The position numbers and the translations under genes are program-made. A stretch of DNA of 64,000 nucleotides from Anderseniella sp963759095 (lineage in GTDB: Bacteria; Pseudomonadota; Alphaproteobacteria; Rhizobiales; Aestuariivirgaceae), in the NCBI GenBank assembly GCA_963759095.1, contig CAVWYF010000037.1:32400-96399 (forward strand). Direction: 5' to 3'. Positions 19,023 through 27,229 of this stretch are shown here, piece after piece. A model generated the notes under the pieces. It was not told where the DNA came from, ran no database searches, and saw only the letters and a program-made list of their open reading frames with translations. The first letter of the stretch is position 1. Every line of letters starts with the position of its first letter.

Positions 19023-22000
19023 GGTTGCGATATCCGATCGGGGAAGATGTCACTGTCTTCGATGACTTGTGGTTGTGCGCGACGCAATGCTTCTTCGTCG
19101 ATTAGTTCTTTCTTCGACAATTTGCCCACCAGGGTCTTCGGGAGTTGCTGACGAAACTCGATTTCCCTGGGCATTTCCATGGGTGACAGCTTGTCGACCA
19201 GATAAGCATGGATGGCATCTGCTGATTCTGGTGCGCCTTGTCTTAGCACCACAAATGCTTTCGGGACTTCACCTTGTTGATCATGTGGGATGCCGATCAC
19301 CGCGGCTTCGACCACATCCGGAAACTGCTGCAGCGCTTCTTCTATGACACGTGGGTAGACGTTGAAGCCGCCATTGAGGATGAGATCTTTTTGACGGTCG
19401 ACCATGAACAGAAATCCATCTTCGTCCATATAGCCCAGGTCGCCGGTATGCAACACGCCGCCGTCTAAGGCCTCAGCGGTTTCCTTCTCACCTCGCCAGT
19501 ATCCTTCCATCACTTGCGGACCATCTATGCAAATCTCGCCGATCTCGCCTTGCGGCATCAGCTTTCCGGGATTCTCAGGATTCCGAATTTCGACAATGGT
19601 GCGTGACAATGGTATGCCAACCGATCCCGGTTTCTGGATGCCCCCAATGGGATTGCAGGTTGCCACAGGTGACGCCTCACTGAGCCCATACCCTTCAACG
19701 ATCTGACAGCCGGTCAAAGTCTCGAAATCAGTCTTTGTGGACAGTGGCAGTGGGGCGCCGCCGGAAATGCAAATTCTGATGGAGGCAAGATCATTCTTGT
19801 TAAGGCCAGGATGAGTGCTGATTGCAGAAAACAATGCTGGCACAGCTGGAAAGATGGTTGGCTTTGCCTCTCTAATTGTCTTCAGTGTTTCCTCAATCTC
19901 GAAACGAGGAAGCAGCACCAGGCGCGCTCCTGTGGCAATGCCGTAGTTCATGCCTACTGTCATAGCGAATACATGAAACAATGGCAGCACAATCAGCATG
20001 CGCTCACGGCCCTCGCGACCTTCCTTATACATGCGCCTGATCTGCTCAGCATTTATGAAAAGGTTGGCATGGGTCAGCATGGCGCCTTTAGGCACACCTG
20101 TGGTTCCACCGCTATATTGCAGCACGGCTATATCGCTTTCAGGATCTATTGCGGGCAGCGAATACTCGCCATCGTTGTCAATCAGCGTCTCGAATGAAAT
20201 GAAACGCTCATCGGCGGGTAACTTGCTGATTTCATTAGATTTCCAAACAGAAAACAATGTGCCTTTAATAACAGGCAGTGTTGCGCTGAAGTTACAGACA
20301 ACGACTTTTCGCAACTCATCGGTGCCAATCAGGGGGGCGATTTTGGAAAACAGCTGCTTAAGATCAATAGTAATTGCAATCTCCATGGCGGAGTCGCGTA
20401 CCAGATGTTCAATCTCTTGTGCGGCATACAACGGATTGATGTTTACCACGATGCCACCAGCCTTGAGCACGGCGAAATAGCAAACGACTGAATAAGGCGT
20501 ATTGGGCAGACATAGACCAACGCGAGTGCCCTTGGTCACCCCGAGTTTCTGCAACCCTGCGACGGCGAGGTCAACTTGACGTGCAATCTCGGCGTAGGAA
20601 TAGGTGCGTTTCAAGAACTCAATGCATGGCCGGGTGGCAAACCGAGCGACGGATTCATCAAAGATCGAATAAAGCGGTTTGGCAGGCAACGGTGCATGCC
20701 ATTGCCCAATCCCTGTATAGGCCGTCTCCCATGGGTACATGGGCTTGCGGCGGTGCTCTATTGGGTGGCTTGCCTGGATTCGCGCTAGAAACGCGAGTAC
20801 TCTGTTCTGGGCACTTCCAATATCCTCGTTGAGGATGCCGTGTCGGTCTGATTTGGTCATTTGCAGTTGCTTGTCCGTCGATCCAATCTTTCGATAAATC
20901 AAGTCGGCACTGTGAGGATCAACAACGGTGTCGCTGTCGCCTTGCATTATCAATGCAGGGCACACCACATCACCCAGCACTCCGTTCATTGCAGCGACAG
21001 CTCGGCGCAGTTCGTAAATTCCTTTGATTGGTATATGCCGGTAGTTGATGTGAGGATGTTCTGATTCATTGCTGCGAAAAGCGAGCCGATTGTCGGTTGC
21101 CGGAACAATATCCAGGAGTTTGCTTGCGCCATGCAGCAAAGGCACAAAGACCAAATTCTTGTTGCGAAACTTCAGTGGTGCGGACACAACTGCAACACCG
21201 GCCAGGTTTTCCGGGTGCTGCGCTGCCATGATGAGCGAGAGAGCGCCGCCGGTGGAGAAACCGACCAAACACACCCTCCGGGCAAACGGCGAGATGATCT
21301 GGTAGCCGCGCTGGACAGTATCCAGCCACTCCTTCCAGTCGCGTGTTGCCAGATCATGTGGTGATGTTCCATGACCTTTTAACCGCACACCAATCACAGG
21401 GTGTCCTGCCGCTGCAATGCGTTCCCCCAATTGCTTAAGTTCAGCGGGAGAAGCAAGAAAACCATGCACAAGCACAACACCCAAACCATTGCCACCGTCT
21501 TCAGGTATCAGCAGATAGGGCGAAGAATCTTCTGTGGCAGTTTCCGCATCATTTAGAAGTTTGTGTCGCTTGCGACAAAAGGCTTTCCTATCCCATTTAA
21601 GAGAGCGCAACTCGTCATCGAAGCCAAGCCGAGCAACATCTTGATCGGACAGTTTGGCAGCACGTTTATAGGCGTCTTGCAATGCGGTCTGCACCGCCTT
21701 TATGGGAGCAACTTCATTGGCATACACTTCAATGGGATTTTGCAGCCGGACACTTTCGAAGTCGTGCTCCTGGTGCAACTTTGGCAGGAAGTTGTAGTAG
21801 TTCGCGTCCGGCTCAATCAGACTGAGACTTTCCGCTTCAGACATAAATAGAGACAACTGCGGCGCACTCGCCTGCATAATGGTTGAGTATTTCTCAGGAT
21901 TTGCCAAGCCGCGGTGCAATTGAACACCCGAAGCGTTCTGCAGATTCTTTATGGCAAGATAGAGCATCCTGTGAAAGTTAGCGCGCCCGATCTTGTCATG

Positions 22001-23062
22001 TGCATTGTCCAAGTGCAGCAATATCAAGCCCGCCGCCAAATGGCTGAGATTAACTGTGACGCCGGAATACATTTCGGTCATGCAAGCGTCGCGCATTGAC
22101 TTAGTGTGGTTTTTTATTCGACCGTGGACGAGACGTTCACGCCAACTCAACCGTTCGCAGGTATCCTTGAAGAACTCATCCAAATTGTCGATGCCGCGGA
22201 TGGCAATACCCAGCAACTTACGTTCAAGAAACGAGAATGATTTTGAGTTGTGGATGGCGTTGCCGACACGGATGTCCATGTCGCTATCCTTGAGCAACAA
22301 GTTTCCCTCGATCAGAAGTTCTTCTTCGAGTTGAGGATTCAGTCCTCCTGAGAAAAGCTCAGCACAGCGCTGCAAGGAGTTGCCGCCCACTCGCATCGGA
22401 TAAAATGTGATGTTGGATGGCATTACCATCGTAGGTTGGCGTACTGCCGACAAGAGCTTCTCGATACTGTCGAGGTGCAGCTTGCCTACCCAGCGTTCGA
22501 GCTCAGGGATATTATTCCGCTTGTGGTTTTCCAGAATCCCGATCTTGAAGGCGTCCAGAGTGAGCGCGAGCAATGCAGCGCCGGAATGATGTTTCCTGCG
22601 TCTCATTGAGGTGCGGGAATACACGTTCAACTGGCCATCGGCATCCATAACTCGCCGATCTTTTACCAAGCCGCCTTCCGGAAAAAAAACGACCTTACGG
22701 CCCTTCAGGATTTCCTCGGCCAAGAACGGTAACAAGCGGTCATAATTGTTGGGTACCGCACCCAGCGACTGGAGATAACGGCCAAATGAATTATTGTTCG
22801 CAAACAACTCATGTGTTGCGACGGACCTGCAGTATTTCCCTGTTTCCTGAAAAATAATGTAGTTGGTAATGAAGGTTTCAAAGCGGGCAAAATGATTGAA
22901 CAGGAATATTTGGCCGTTCTGTAACTGGCCCTCTTTGTGGTGCATCTTAATGTTGATGGAAAGGCGCCTGCGCAGCGTTGACATTGCGCGCACCGTCCAA
23001 TCGCACGTCTGCTCGCTTATTCTCAAGTCAGCATCTAGATCATAGTCAACTCGGCCCAACAT
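19019..23062 (-). CDS. Trifunctional fusion: PlsB/PlsC-like acyltransferase, alpha/beta hydrolase and long-chain acyl-CoA ligase
   Basis: 1347 residues in three parts. (1) Residues ~1-450: acyltransferase-like, with NHFARFE (about 55), where the usual HX4D reads HX4E, and VVFFPEGGLVKDRR (about 125), the FPEG motif. (2) Residues ~515-770: alpha/beta hydrolase with VVLVHGFLASPAELK (about 530), nucleophile elbow VGFSTGG (about 600), acid GDSDTVVDP (about 706) and His in DRHGILNE (about 739); the triad is complete. (3) Residues ~785-1347: FadD-type AMP-forming ligase with YSGGTTGVPKGAMLTHANL (about 980), GYGLSEASP, GDLGYMDEDGF and the Lys of KTLVGKLSKKE. It could hydrolyse a lipid ester, activate the freed acyl chain to CoA and pass it on to acyl transfer or to beta-oxidation. 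It is the first gene of the operon. The domain calls are firm; coupled channelling is inference. Confidence 0.88.
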   Translation of the reverse strand: MLGRVDYDLDADLRISEQTCDWTVRAMSTLRRRLSINIKMHHKEGQLQNGQIFLFNHFARFETFITNYIIFQETGKYCRSVATHELFANNNSFGRYLQSLGAVPNNYDRLLPFLAEEILKGRKVVFFPEGGLVKDRRVMDADGQLNVYSRTSMRRRKHHSGAALLALTLDAFKIGILENHKRNNIPELERWVGKLHLDSIEKLLSAVRQPTMVMPSNITFYPMRVGGNSLQRCAELFSGGLNPQLEEELLIEGNLLLKDSDMDIRVGNAIHNSKSFSFLERKLLGIAIRGIDNLDEFFKDTCERLSWRERLVHGRIKNHTKSMRDACMTEMYSGVTVNLSHLAAGLILLHLDNAHDKIGRANFHRMLYLAIKNLQNASGVQLHRGLANPEKYSTIMQASAPQLSLFMSEAESLSLIEPDANYYNFLPKLHQEHDFESVRLQNPIEVYANEVAPIKAVQTALQDAYKRAAKLSDQDVARLGFDDELRSLKWDRKAFCRKRHKLLNDAETATEDSSPYLLIPEDGGNGLGVVLVHGFLASPAELKQLGERIAAAGHPVIGVRLKGHGTSPHDLATRDWKEWLDTVQRGYQIISPFARRVCLVGFSTGGALSLIMAAQHPENLAGVAVVSAPLKFRNKNLVFVPLLHGASKLLDIVPATDNRLAFRSNESEHPHINYRHIPIKGIYELRRAVAAMNGVLGDVVCPALIMQGDSDTVVDPHSADLIYRKIGSTDKQLQMTKSDRHGILNEDIGSAQNRVLAFLARIQASHPIEHRRKPMYPWETAYTGIGQWHAPLPAKPLYSIFDESVARFATRPCIEFLKRTYSYAEIARQVDLAVAGLQKLGVTKGTRVGLCLPNTPYSVVCYFAVLKAGGIVVNINPLYAAQEIEHLVRDSAMEIAITIDLKQLFSKIAPLIGTDELRKVVVCNFSATLPVIKGTLFSVWKSNEISKLPADERFISFETLIDNDGEYSLPAIDPESDIAVLQYSGGTTGVPKGAMLTHANLFINAEQIRRMYKEGREGRERMLIVLPLFHVFAMTVGMNYGIATGARLVLLPRFEIEETLKTIREAKPTIFPAVPALFSAISTHPGLNKNDLASIRICISGGAPLPLSTKTDFETLTGCQIVEGYGLSEASPVATCNPIGGIQKPGSVGIPLSRTIVEIRNPENPGKLMPQGEIGEICIDGPQVMEGYWRGEKETAEALDGGVLHTGDLGYMDEDGFLFMVDRQKDLILNGGFNVYPRVIEEALQQFPDVVEAAVIGIPHDQQGEVPKAFVVLRQGAPESADAIHAYLVDKLSPMEMPREIEFRQQLPKTLVGKLSKKELIDEEALRRAQPQVIEDSDIFPDRISQP

Positions 23063-23557
23063 CGGATTTAACCTCGGTTCGGGAGCGCCAAAATCTCCCG
23101 TCCCACAGAGATTGGTCCACTACCAAAGCCTAAATATGGCACGGAATCCTGACCAATTGCTTTACATTGAGAGTGTCGGGAGCTGCCTGCAGCCCGCAAG
23201 GACCTACAAACGACGGCGATCCTGGTTTTTGGTCGAAGGTCAATTGATCTTGCAGGTGGGCGGCGAATGGACCTGGTTTGCTTGCAGCCCATTGTCTTAG
23301 TTAACGCGAGGCTTGTTTACCTCCAGGCGCAGACATATAATTGGTCTAAATCGTGCGTTAATGCCCGACAGGGGCTGTTTAGCACGTGTGGCAAATTCAC
23401 TTTCGGGCACAAGGTTACACAGGGTGTAACTGGACAGGAGGAATTGCCATGTCGATTTCAATTGACAGCAAATGGTTTGCCAAGCATCGCGGATGTTTGG
23501 GAGTAACCTGCTGCCGGCCAACCGCAGTGTTTGCCAATTTCCTCCAAGGATCAGACC
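23063..23557. other. Regulatory/intergenic region upstream of the fatty-acid operon
   Basis: About 495 bases between the start of the minus-strand operon and a small plus-strand gene. It must contain the operon promoter. I could not identify a FadR- or PsrA-like operator with confidence. Confidence 0.4.
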
Positions 23558-23725
23558 GTGAGTAAGAGGCACAAGCAATTAAAGACCTGGATCGGCCAGT
23601 TCCTATGTCTCCTGGGTATTCATGACTTTCGTCTGGTCGAAGTGGAGGAAAGTTTTGGATTGGGTGGCTCGGTAAAGAAGATCGAATGTCGACGCTGTGG
23701 GTATTTCACCACCCAACAGGGATGA
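23558..23725 (+). CDS. Small protein with a C-terminal CxxC, DUF1660/zinc-ribbon-like
   Basis: 55 residues from a GTG at 23558 (VSKRHKQLKTWIGQFLCLLG). The pattern LCLLGIHDFRLVEVEE, then FGLGGSVKKIECRRCGYF, resembles small phage-type zinc-ribbon proteins of the DUF1660 kind: a Cys plus G-H pair, a spacer, then C-x-x-C-G. It lies just outside the left island boundary. The ATG at 23531 gives nine more residues without pattern. Short length keeps confidence modest. Confidence 0.45.
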   Translation: MSKRHKQLKTWIGQFLCLLGIHDFRLVEVEESFGLGGSVKKIECRRCGYFTTQQG

Positions 23726-23762
23726 CGTGATTTCGGTACCATGACGGATCGCGCCCGGTCTC

Positions 23763-23802
23763 CGCTTAGCCGTTTAGCCGCTTAGTCGCTTAGTCGCTTA
23801 AA
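23763..23802. repeat. Five 8-bp tandem repeats (CGCTTAGY)
   Basis: The octamers CGCTTAGC, CGTTTAGC, CGCTTAGT, CGCTTAGT and CGCTTAAA follow one another without gaps. The array ends about 58 bases left of the island attachment site. Its role is unknown. Confidence 0.7.
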
Positions 23803-23859
23803 ACGGACGTTTGCACTACGACTAACCTTGTAATCAAGCAATATGCTGAACAATAAACG

Positions 23860-23873
23860 TGGCGGAGAGAAAG
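23860..23873. repeat. attL of the island
   Basis: TGGCGGAGAGAAAG, identical and in the same orientation as the tRNA-Ser 3' end at 47755-47768. It lies 144 bases before the integrase start. Confidence 0.8.
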
Positions 23874-23897
23874 ACCGACATACTATTGTTTGCCATT

Positions 23898-23971
23898 GTT
23901 CATTTACGTTCACCAACCTATTGTTTTATATACGCTTCATCCTATAACATGTTCATTGAAGTTCACCGAAC
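23898..23971. repeat. Two direct repeats near attL, candidate integrase arm sites or operator
   Basis: GTTCATTTACGTTCACCAAC (23898-23917) and GTTCATTGAAGTTCACCGAAC (23951-23971) share 17 or more positions. Each contains two GTTCA half sites about 10 bases apart. They lie between attL and the integrase start, where arm-type sites and the int promoter would be expected. Confidence 0.55.
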
Positions 23972-24016
23972 ATTGCTGAAATCCTCACTTTGAAGTGGGG
24001 AAGATAGTGGGGATGG

Positions 24017-25210
24017 ATGCCGAGACCCATCGGAAAACTGACCGCGATTGTCGTCGAAAGGCAAAACAAGCCCGGCAGGCATTCAGACGGCGGCGGCCTA
24101 TATCTCAACGTTTCAAAATCCGGCACCAAGTCTTGGCTGTTTATGTGGGTCAGGCGTGGCAAGCGTCGCGAGATGGGGCTCGGACCTTATCCTGCGGTCT
24201 CCCTTAAGGTCGCAAGAGACAAGGCAAATGACTGCCGTCGTATCATAGCTGAAGGGCGTGACCCAATAACGGATCGTGATCGGCTATTGGGGAAAACGTT
24301 TGGCGAATGCGCTGAACTGTTCATCTCATCCATGGAGCGCAACTGGCGAAACGAGAAGCATCGAAAGCAGTGGCGTCAGACCTTGTCCGTTTACTGTGAG
24401 AAGATTTGGGGCCGGGCTGTATCTTCAATTTCTAGCAATGATATTGAGGCGGTACTGACGCCAATTTGGCGGGCAAAGAATGAGACAGCGTCTCGATTGC
24501 GCGGCCGCATCGAACGCATCCTAGACTTTGCTGCGACTAAGGGTTGGCGGGAGGGCGAAAATCCAGCTCGCTGGCGGGGTCACCTACAGAACATTCTGCC
24601 GCCTCGATCCAAGCTTTCCAGAGGCCATCATGCTGCAATGGCCTATCAGCAAGTTCCTGAGTTCATGCAAAAACTCAACCAAATGGATGCCTTAGCGGCA
24701 CGAGCACTAGAGTTTACGATCCTTACTGCAGCAAGGAGCGGGGAAGTTCTCAACGCTTGTTGGGATGAGATAGATCTGGAACAAGGTCTCTGGACGGTTC
24801 CAGCACAGCGCATGAAAACCGCTGAAGAACACACTGTGCCCTTAAGCGATGCCGCAATCGCAATCCTGAAAGATCTCTATGGTGTACGACTTTCAAAGTA
24901 CGTCTTCCCCGGCCAGAAGCCCAGCAAGCCTCTGAGTGGTATGGCCATGCAGATGCTGTTGCGCCGAATGAAGGTCGAAAACGTAACTGTTCACGGGTTT
25001 AGAAGTTCGTTTAGAGACTGGTGTGGAGATGAGACAGACTTCCCTCGTGAAATTGCTGAAGCTGCCTTAGCGCACAAGGTCGGTAGTGAGGTTGAACGTG
25101 CCTACCGGCGCGGAAAGGCATTGGAAAAGCGGCGAGCGTTGATGCGTGACTGGTGTGCGTACTGCACGAGCGCTTTGGATCGGCATGATAACAGCGGGAG
25201 AATGAAGTGA
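24017..25210 (+). CDS. int: P4-type tyrosine recombinase (island integrase)
   Basis: 397 residues. The N-terminal DUF4102/Arm DNA-binding domain (residues ~1-90) contains HSDGGGLYLNVSKSGTKSWL and EMGLGPYPAVSLKVARDKA. The SAM-like core-binding domain follows, then the catalytic domain with Arg in TAARSGEVL (about 240), HGFRSSFRDW (about 326), an Ala-His-Lys (about 353) and the nucleophile Tyr in VERAYRR (about 363). All catalytic residues are present. It should catalyse recombination between the 14-base att sites at tRNA-Ser. Its stop codon overlaps the GTG of the next gene. Confidence 0.95.
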   Translation: MPRPIGKLTAIVVERQNKPGRHSDGGGLYLNVSKSGTKSWLFMWVRRGKRREMGLGPYPAVSLKVARDKANDCRRIIAEGRDPITDRDRLLGKTFGECAELFISSMERNWRNEKHRKQWRQTLSVYCEKIWGRAVSSISSNDIEAVLTPIWRAKNETASRLRGRIERILDFAATKGWREGENPARWRGHLQNILPPRSKLSRGHHAAMAYQQVPEFMQKLNQMDALAARALEFTILTAARSGEVLNACWDEIDLEQGLWTVPAQRMKTAEEHTVPLSDAAIAILKDLYGVRLSKYVFPGQKPSKPLSGMAMQMLLRRMKVENVTVHGFRSSFRDWCGDETDFPREIAEAALAHKVGSEVERAYRRGKALEKRRALMRDWCAYCTSALDRHDNSGRMK

Positions 25211-26091
25211 GTTATCTCGACAACTTGCTGGAGCAACTCTCCAAGAAGGAGGTTCGTTCTGGCCACTCACTCGCCGATGTTGACCCGGGTGGTGTCCCTA
25301 TTGGGGGATATTCAAAGATCCCAACCAAGGTGTTTGAAAAGATCGAAGCTAAAATCGGATTGGCCAGAAAGCATCGGAATAGCTTTCGCGATGCGGTCGA
25401 CGATGCTGTGCGGATCTGCTGGGACTTAGAAGGCAGAAGACAACGGGCGCTAGGGCATGCTGCCCTCAAGGAGCAACTGGTGCCAATCCAAGAGGCAGCC
25501 GAGACGTTTGCAAGTGAACTCAAAGCGCTAACGAGCCCTCAAGCAGAGCAGGTCAATGAGGTTAAGTCATCCAGCAGCACAACGAGCCAGACGACAACCA
25601 ACCAGTGGATAAGAGATAATCTGGAGGAGCTCTTACTCGCTGAAGTCAGAAGTTGGGTTGAGGCAGGGAATGCCATTGCGCAGGAAGAGACTGATGCCGC
25701 AACAAAGAAGCGAGTTCAAGTTTCTCCGCACGAGGCAGTGTTCTCAAACCTTAGTCCCTATGCCTCACCCGCAGAGGATGTGGCCAAGGCCTGTCGTATT
25801 TTGCTGTTACAACTCGACCTGACCAGGCCTACTGCCGGATCGCCCCGAAACGTAGCATTCAAGTGTTTTGCTAGGCGGCTCTCGGCAGCTCTGAAAAACG
25901 CCAACCTTCCGTCAAAAGTCACGTACAAAGATGCTGCTTCGAGTAACAAAAGGTACTCAGGCAAGCTGATGGAAACGACTATGAGGCTTATTACGCGCTT
26001 GCCCAAGACAGCCTTGCCTGAGAGCACGAAAGGCTTCCGTAGAGCAGCGATAGGTGATGCATTGCGTCGAGCTGTGCGCAAAGGGGCATAA
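25207..26091 (+). CDS. Unknown island protein, 294 aa, translationally coupled to the integrase
   Basis: The GTG at 25207 overlaps the integrase stop (GTGA), so the two are probably translated together. The protein is hydrophilic and mostly helical: a conserved-looking start (MSYLDNLLEQLSKKEVRSGH), a Ser/Thr-rich linker around residues 115-130, and a basic C-terminal third (FRRAAIGDALRRAVRKG). No signal peptide, membrane segment or known motif was recognised. The position suggests a recombination accessory or island-maintenance role, which is inference only. Confidence 0.65.
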   Translation: MSYLDNLLEQLSKKEVRSGHSLADVDPGGVPIGGYSKIPTKVFEKIEAKIGLARKHRNSFRDAVDDAVRICWDLEGRRQRALGHAALKEQLVPIQEAAETFASELKALTSPQAEQVNEVKSSSSTTSQTTTNQWIRDNLEELLLAEVRSWVEAGNAIAQEETDAATKKRVQVSPHEAVFSNLSPYASPAEDVAKACRILLLQLDLTRPTAGSPRNVAFKCFARRLSAALKNANLPSKVTYKDAASSNKRYSGKLMETTMRLITRLPKTALPESTKGFRRAAIGDALRRAVRKGA

Positions 26092-26207
26092 TTCTCGCAC
26101 TTCCCCGAAGCAACTTGCCCCTTAGATCTACACGAAGAATTCTGATCCAGTGACCTCACGCGAGCACACATTTGCTCGTTAAGCACAATAGCGAACAAGA
26201 GGTTGCA

Positions 26208-26402
26208 ATGAACGAAATCATCCCACTTGCCGTGTCGGTCAGTGAAGCTGCAAGGCTCTGTGGCATCGGCCGAACTAAATTTTCAGAGCTCATCTCTAAA
26301 GGTGAGTTGCCCAGCAAGAGGATGGGTCGACGCAGATTGATCCTCACCGAAGATCTGCGCGCCTTCCTCGCGGCTCTGCCAGGAAAGGCTGGCGGCGAAT
26401 GA
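26208..26402 (+). CDS. AlpA/excisionase-like helix-turn-helix protein
   Basis: 64 residues; start at 26208 with AGAGG six bases upstream. SVSEAARLCGIGRTKFSELI is a MerR/excisionase-type helix-turn-helix, and the wing LPSKRMGRRRLILTEDL follows, as in DNA-binding proteins of the AlpA or Xis kind. Such proteins activate or assist integrase excision in P4-like islands. The next gene overlaps its stop by four bases (ATGA). Confidence 0.8.
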   Translation: MNEIIPLAVSVSEAARLCGIGRTKFSELISKGELPSKRMGRRRLILTEDLRAFLAALPGKAGGE

Positions 26403-27229
26403 CTACCAAGAAAGCAAAAGCCCCGGCGAAGTGCGCAAACACTAGCCGGGGCAGAACCACTACCACCACAGTCGCTAAACAAATGGAGCCTTGGCATGGA
26501 CAAGATACGCCGTCCCCCTTCAAGTTTCAATACAACTGCCCTTGGTTTGTGGGCCGCAACTCAAACCAATCGCCGCAGCAGTCGCGCAGCACAGAGGTTA
26601 GCCAGACAGACTGGCCTGCCTCTGACGCTGGTAGCGGCCCATCTGGAGCAGGCGGGTCTGGGGGAATGGCGCTGATGCCCTCCTTGCCTGATCCCGATAA
26701 ATACTGGTCGTCGCTTTCTACCATTCCTCAGATCATGTTTGACTGGTTGTTGAACAAGGGTGTGGCTCCGCTCTCTGTCGGCTCCGGCATAAACAGCCCG
26801 CTTAAGATCGCCCATGGCAACTGCGCAGCCGACGGTTGGTTCGATGCCGAGGCAGCAGGTCCGGCATGCTTTGCAATCTTGGTTGAGGACAGTGCAGGAC
26901 CTATTGATGTTGCCTTCTGGCATCCCCGCTCAGGCAGAACCGCGACATTGCTCAATTACGGCTTTGCGCTCGGCGAACACCTGATCGAGAATCCGGGTGT
27001 TTATAGCTTCGGTTGCCATTTAAACATCTTCGCAAGTCCACTGGATTGGTTGAGATCGGACCGTGACGGTATCTTCATTCTCGACTGGACCCTCGCCTTT
27101 GACCTGCTTCGTTATTGTCCAGCTGTGGCGGTTGATTCGTCTCTACTGGCGACATATCGCGCGGCCATGCAGCCCCAAAGGTTGCCGGATCTCTTCGTCA
27201 TGGCCGATGCCGAGGAGGCTGCAGCGTGA
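26399..27229 (+). CDS. Unknown island protein, 276 aa, upstream of the primase
   Basis: The first ~95 residues are low-complexity (Thr-, Ser- and Gly-rich) and look disordered. The C-terminal two thirds is a compact domain with DGWFDAEAAGPACFAILVED and LIENPGVYSFGCHLNIFASP, ending DLFVMADAEEAAA. I do not recognise the family. It overlaps both neighbours by four bases, so it belongs to one coupled operon with the AlpA-like gene and the primase-helicase, and may have a replication role (inference). Confidence 0.7.
   Translation: MTTKKAKAPAKCANTSRGRTTTTTVAKQMEPWHGQDTPSPFKFQYNCPWFVGRNSNQSPQQSRSTEVSQTDWPASDAGSGPSGAGGSGGMALMPSLPDPDKYWSSLSTIPQIMFDWLLNKGVAPLSVGSGINSPLKIAHGNCAADGWFDAEAAGPACFAILVEDSAGPIDVAFWHPRSGRTATLLNYGFALGEHLIENPGVYSFGCHLNIFASPLDWLRSDRDGIFILDWTLAFDLLRYCPAVAVDSSLLATYRAAMQPQRLPDLFVMADAEEAAA

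Noticed and set aside
23763..23802. CRISPR array
   Set aside because: The repeats are only 8 bases and have no spacers; no cas gene is in the window. No CRISPR array was seen anywhere.
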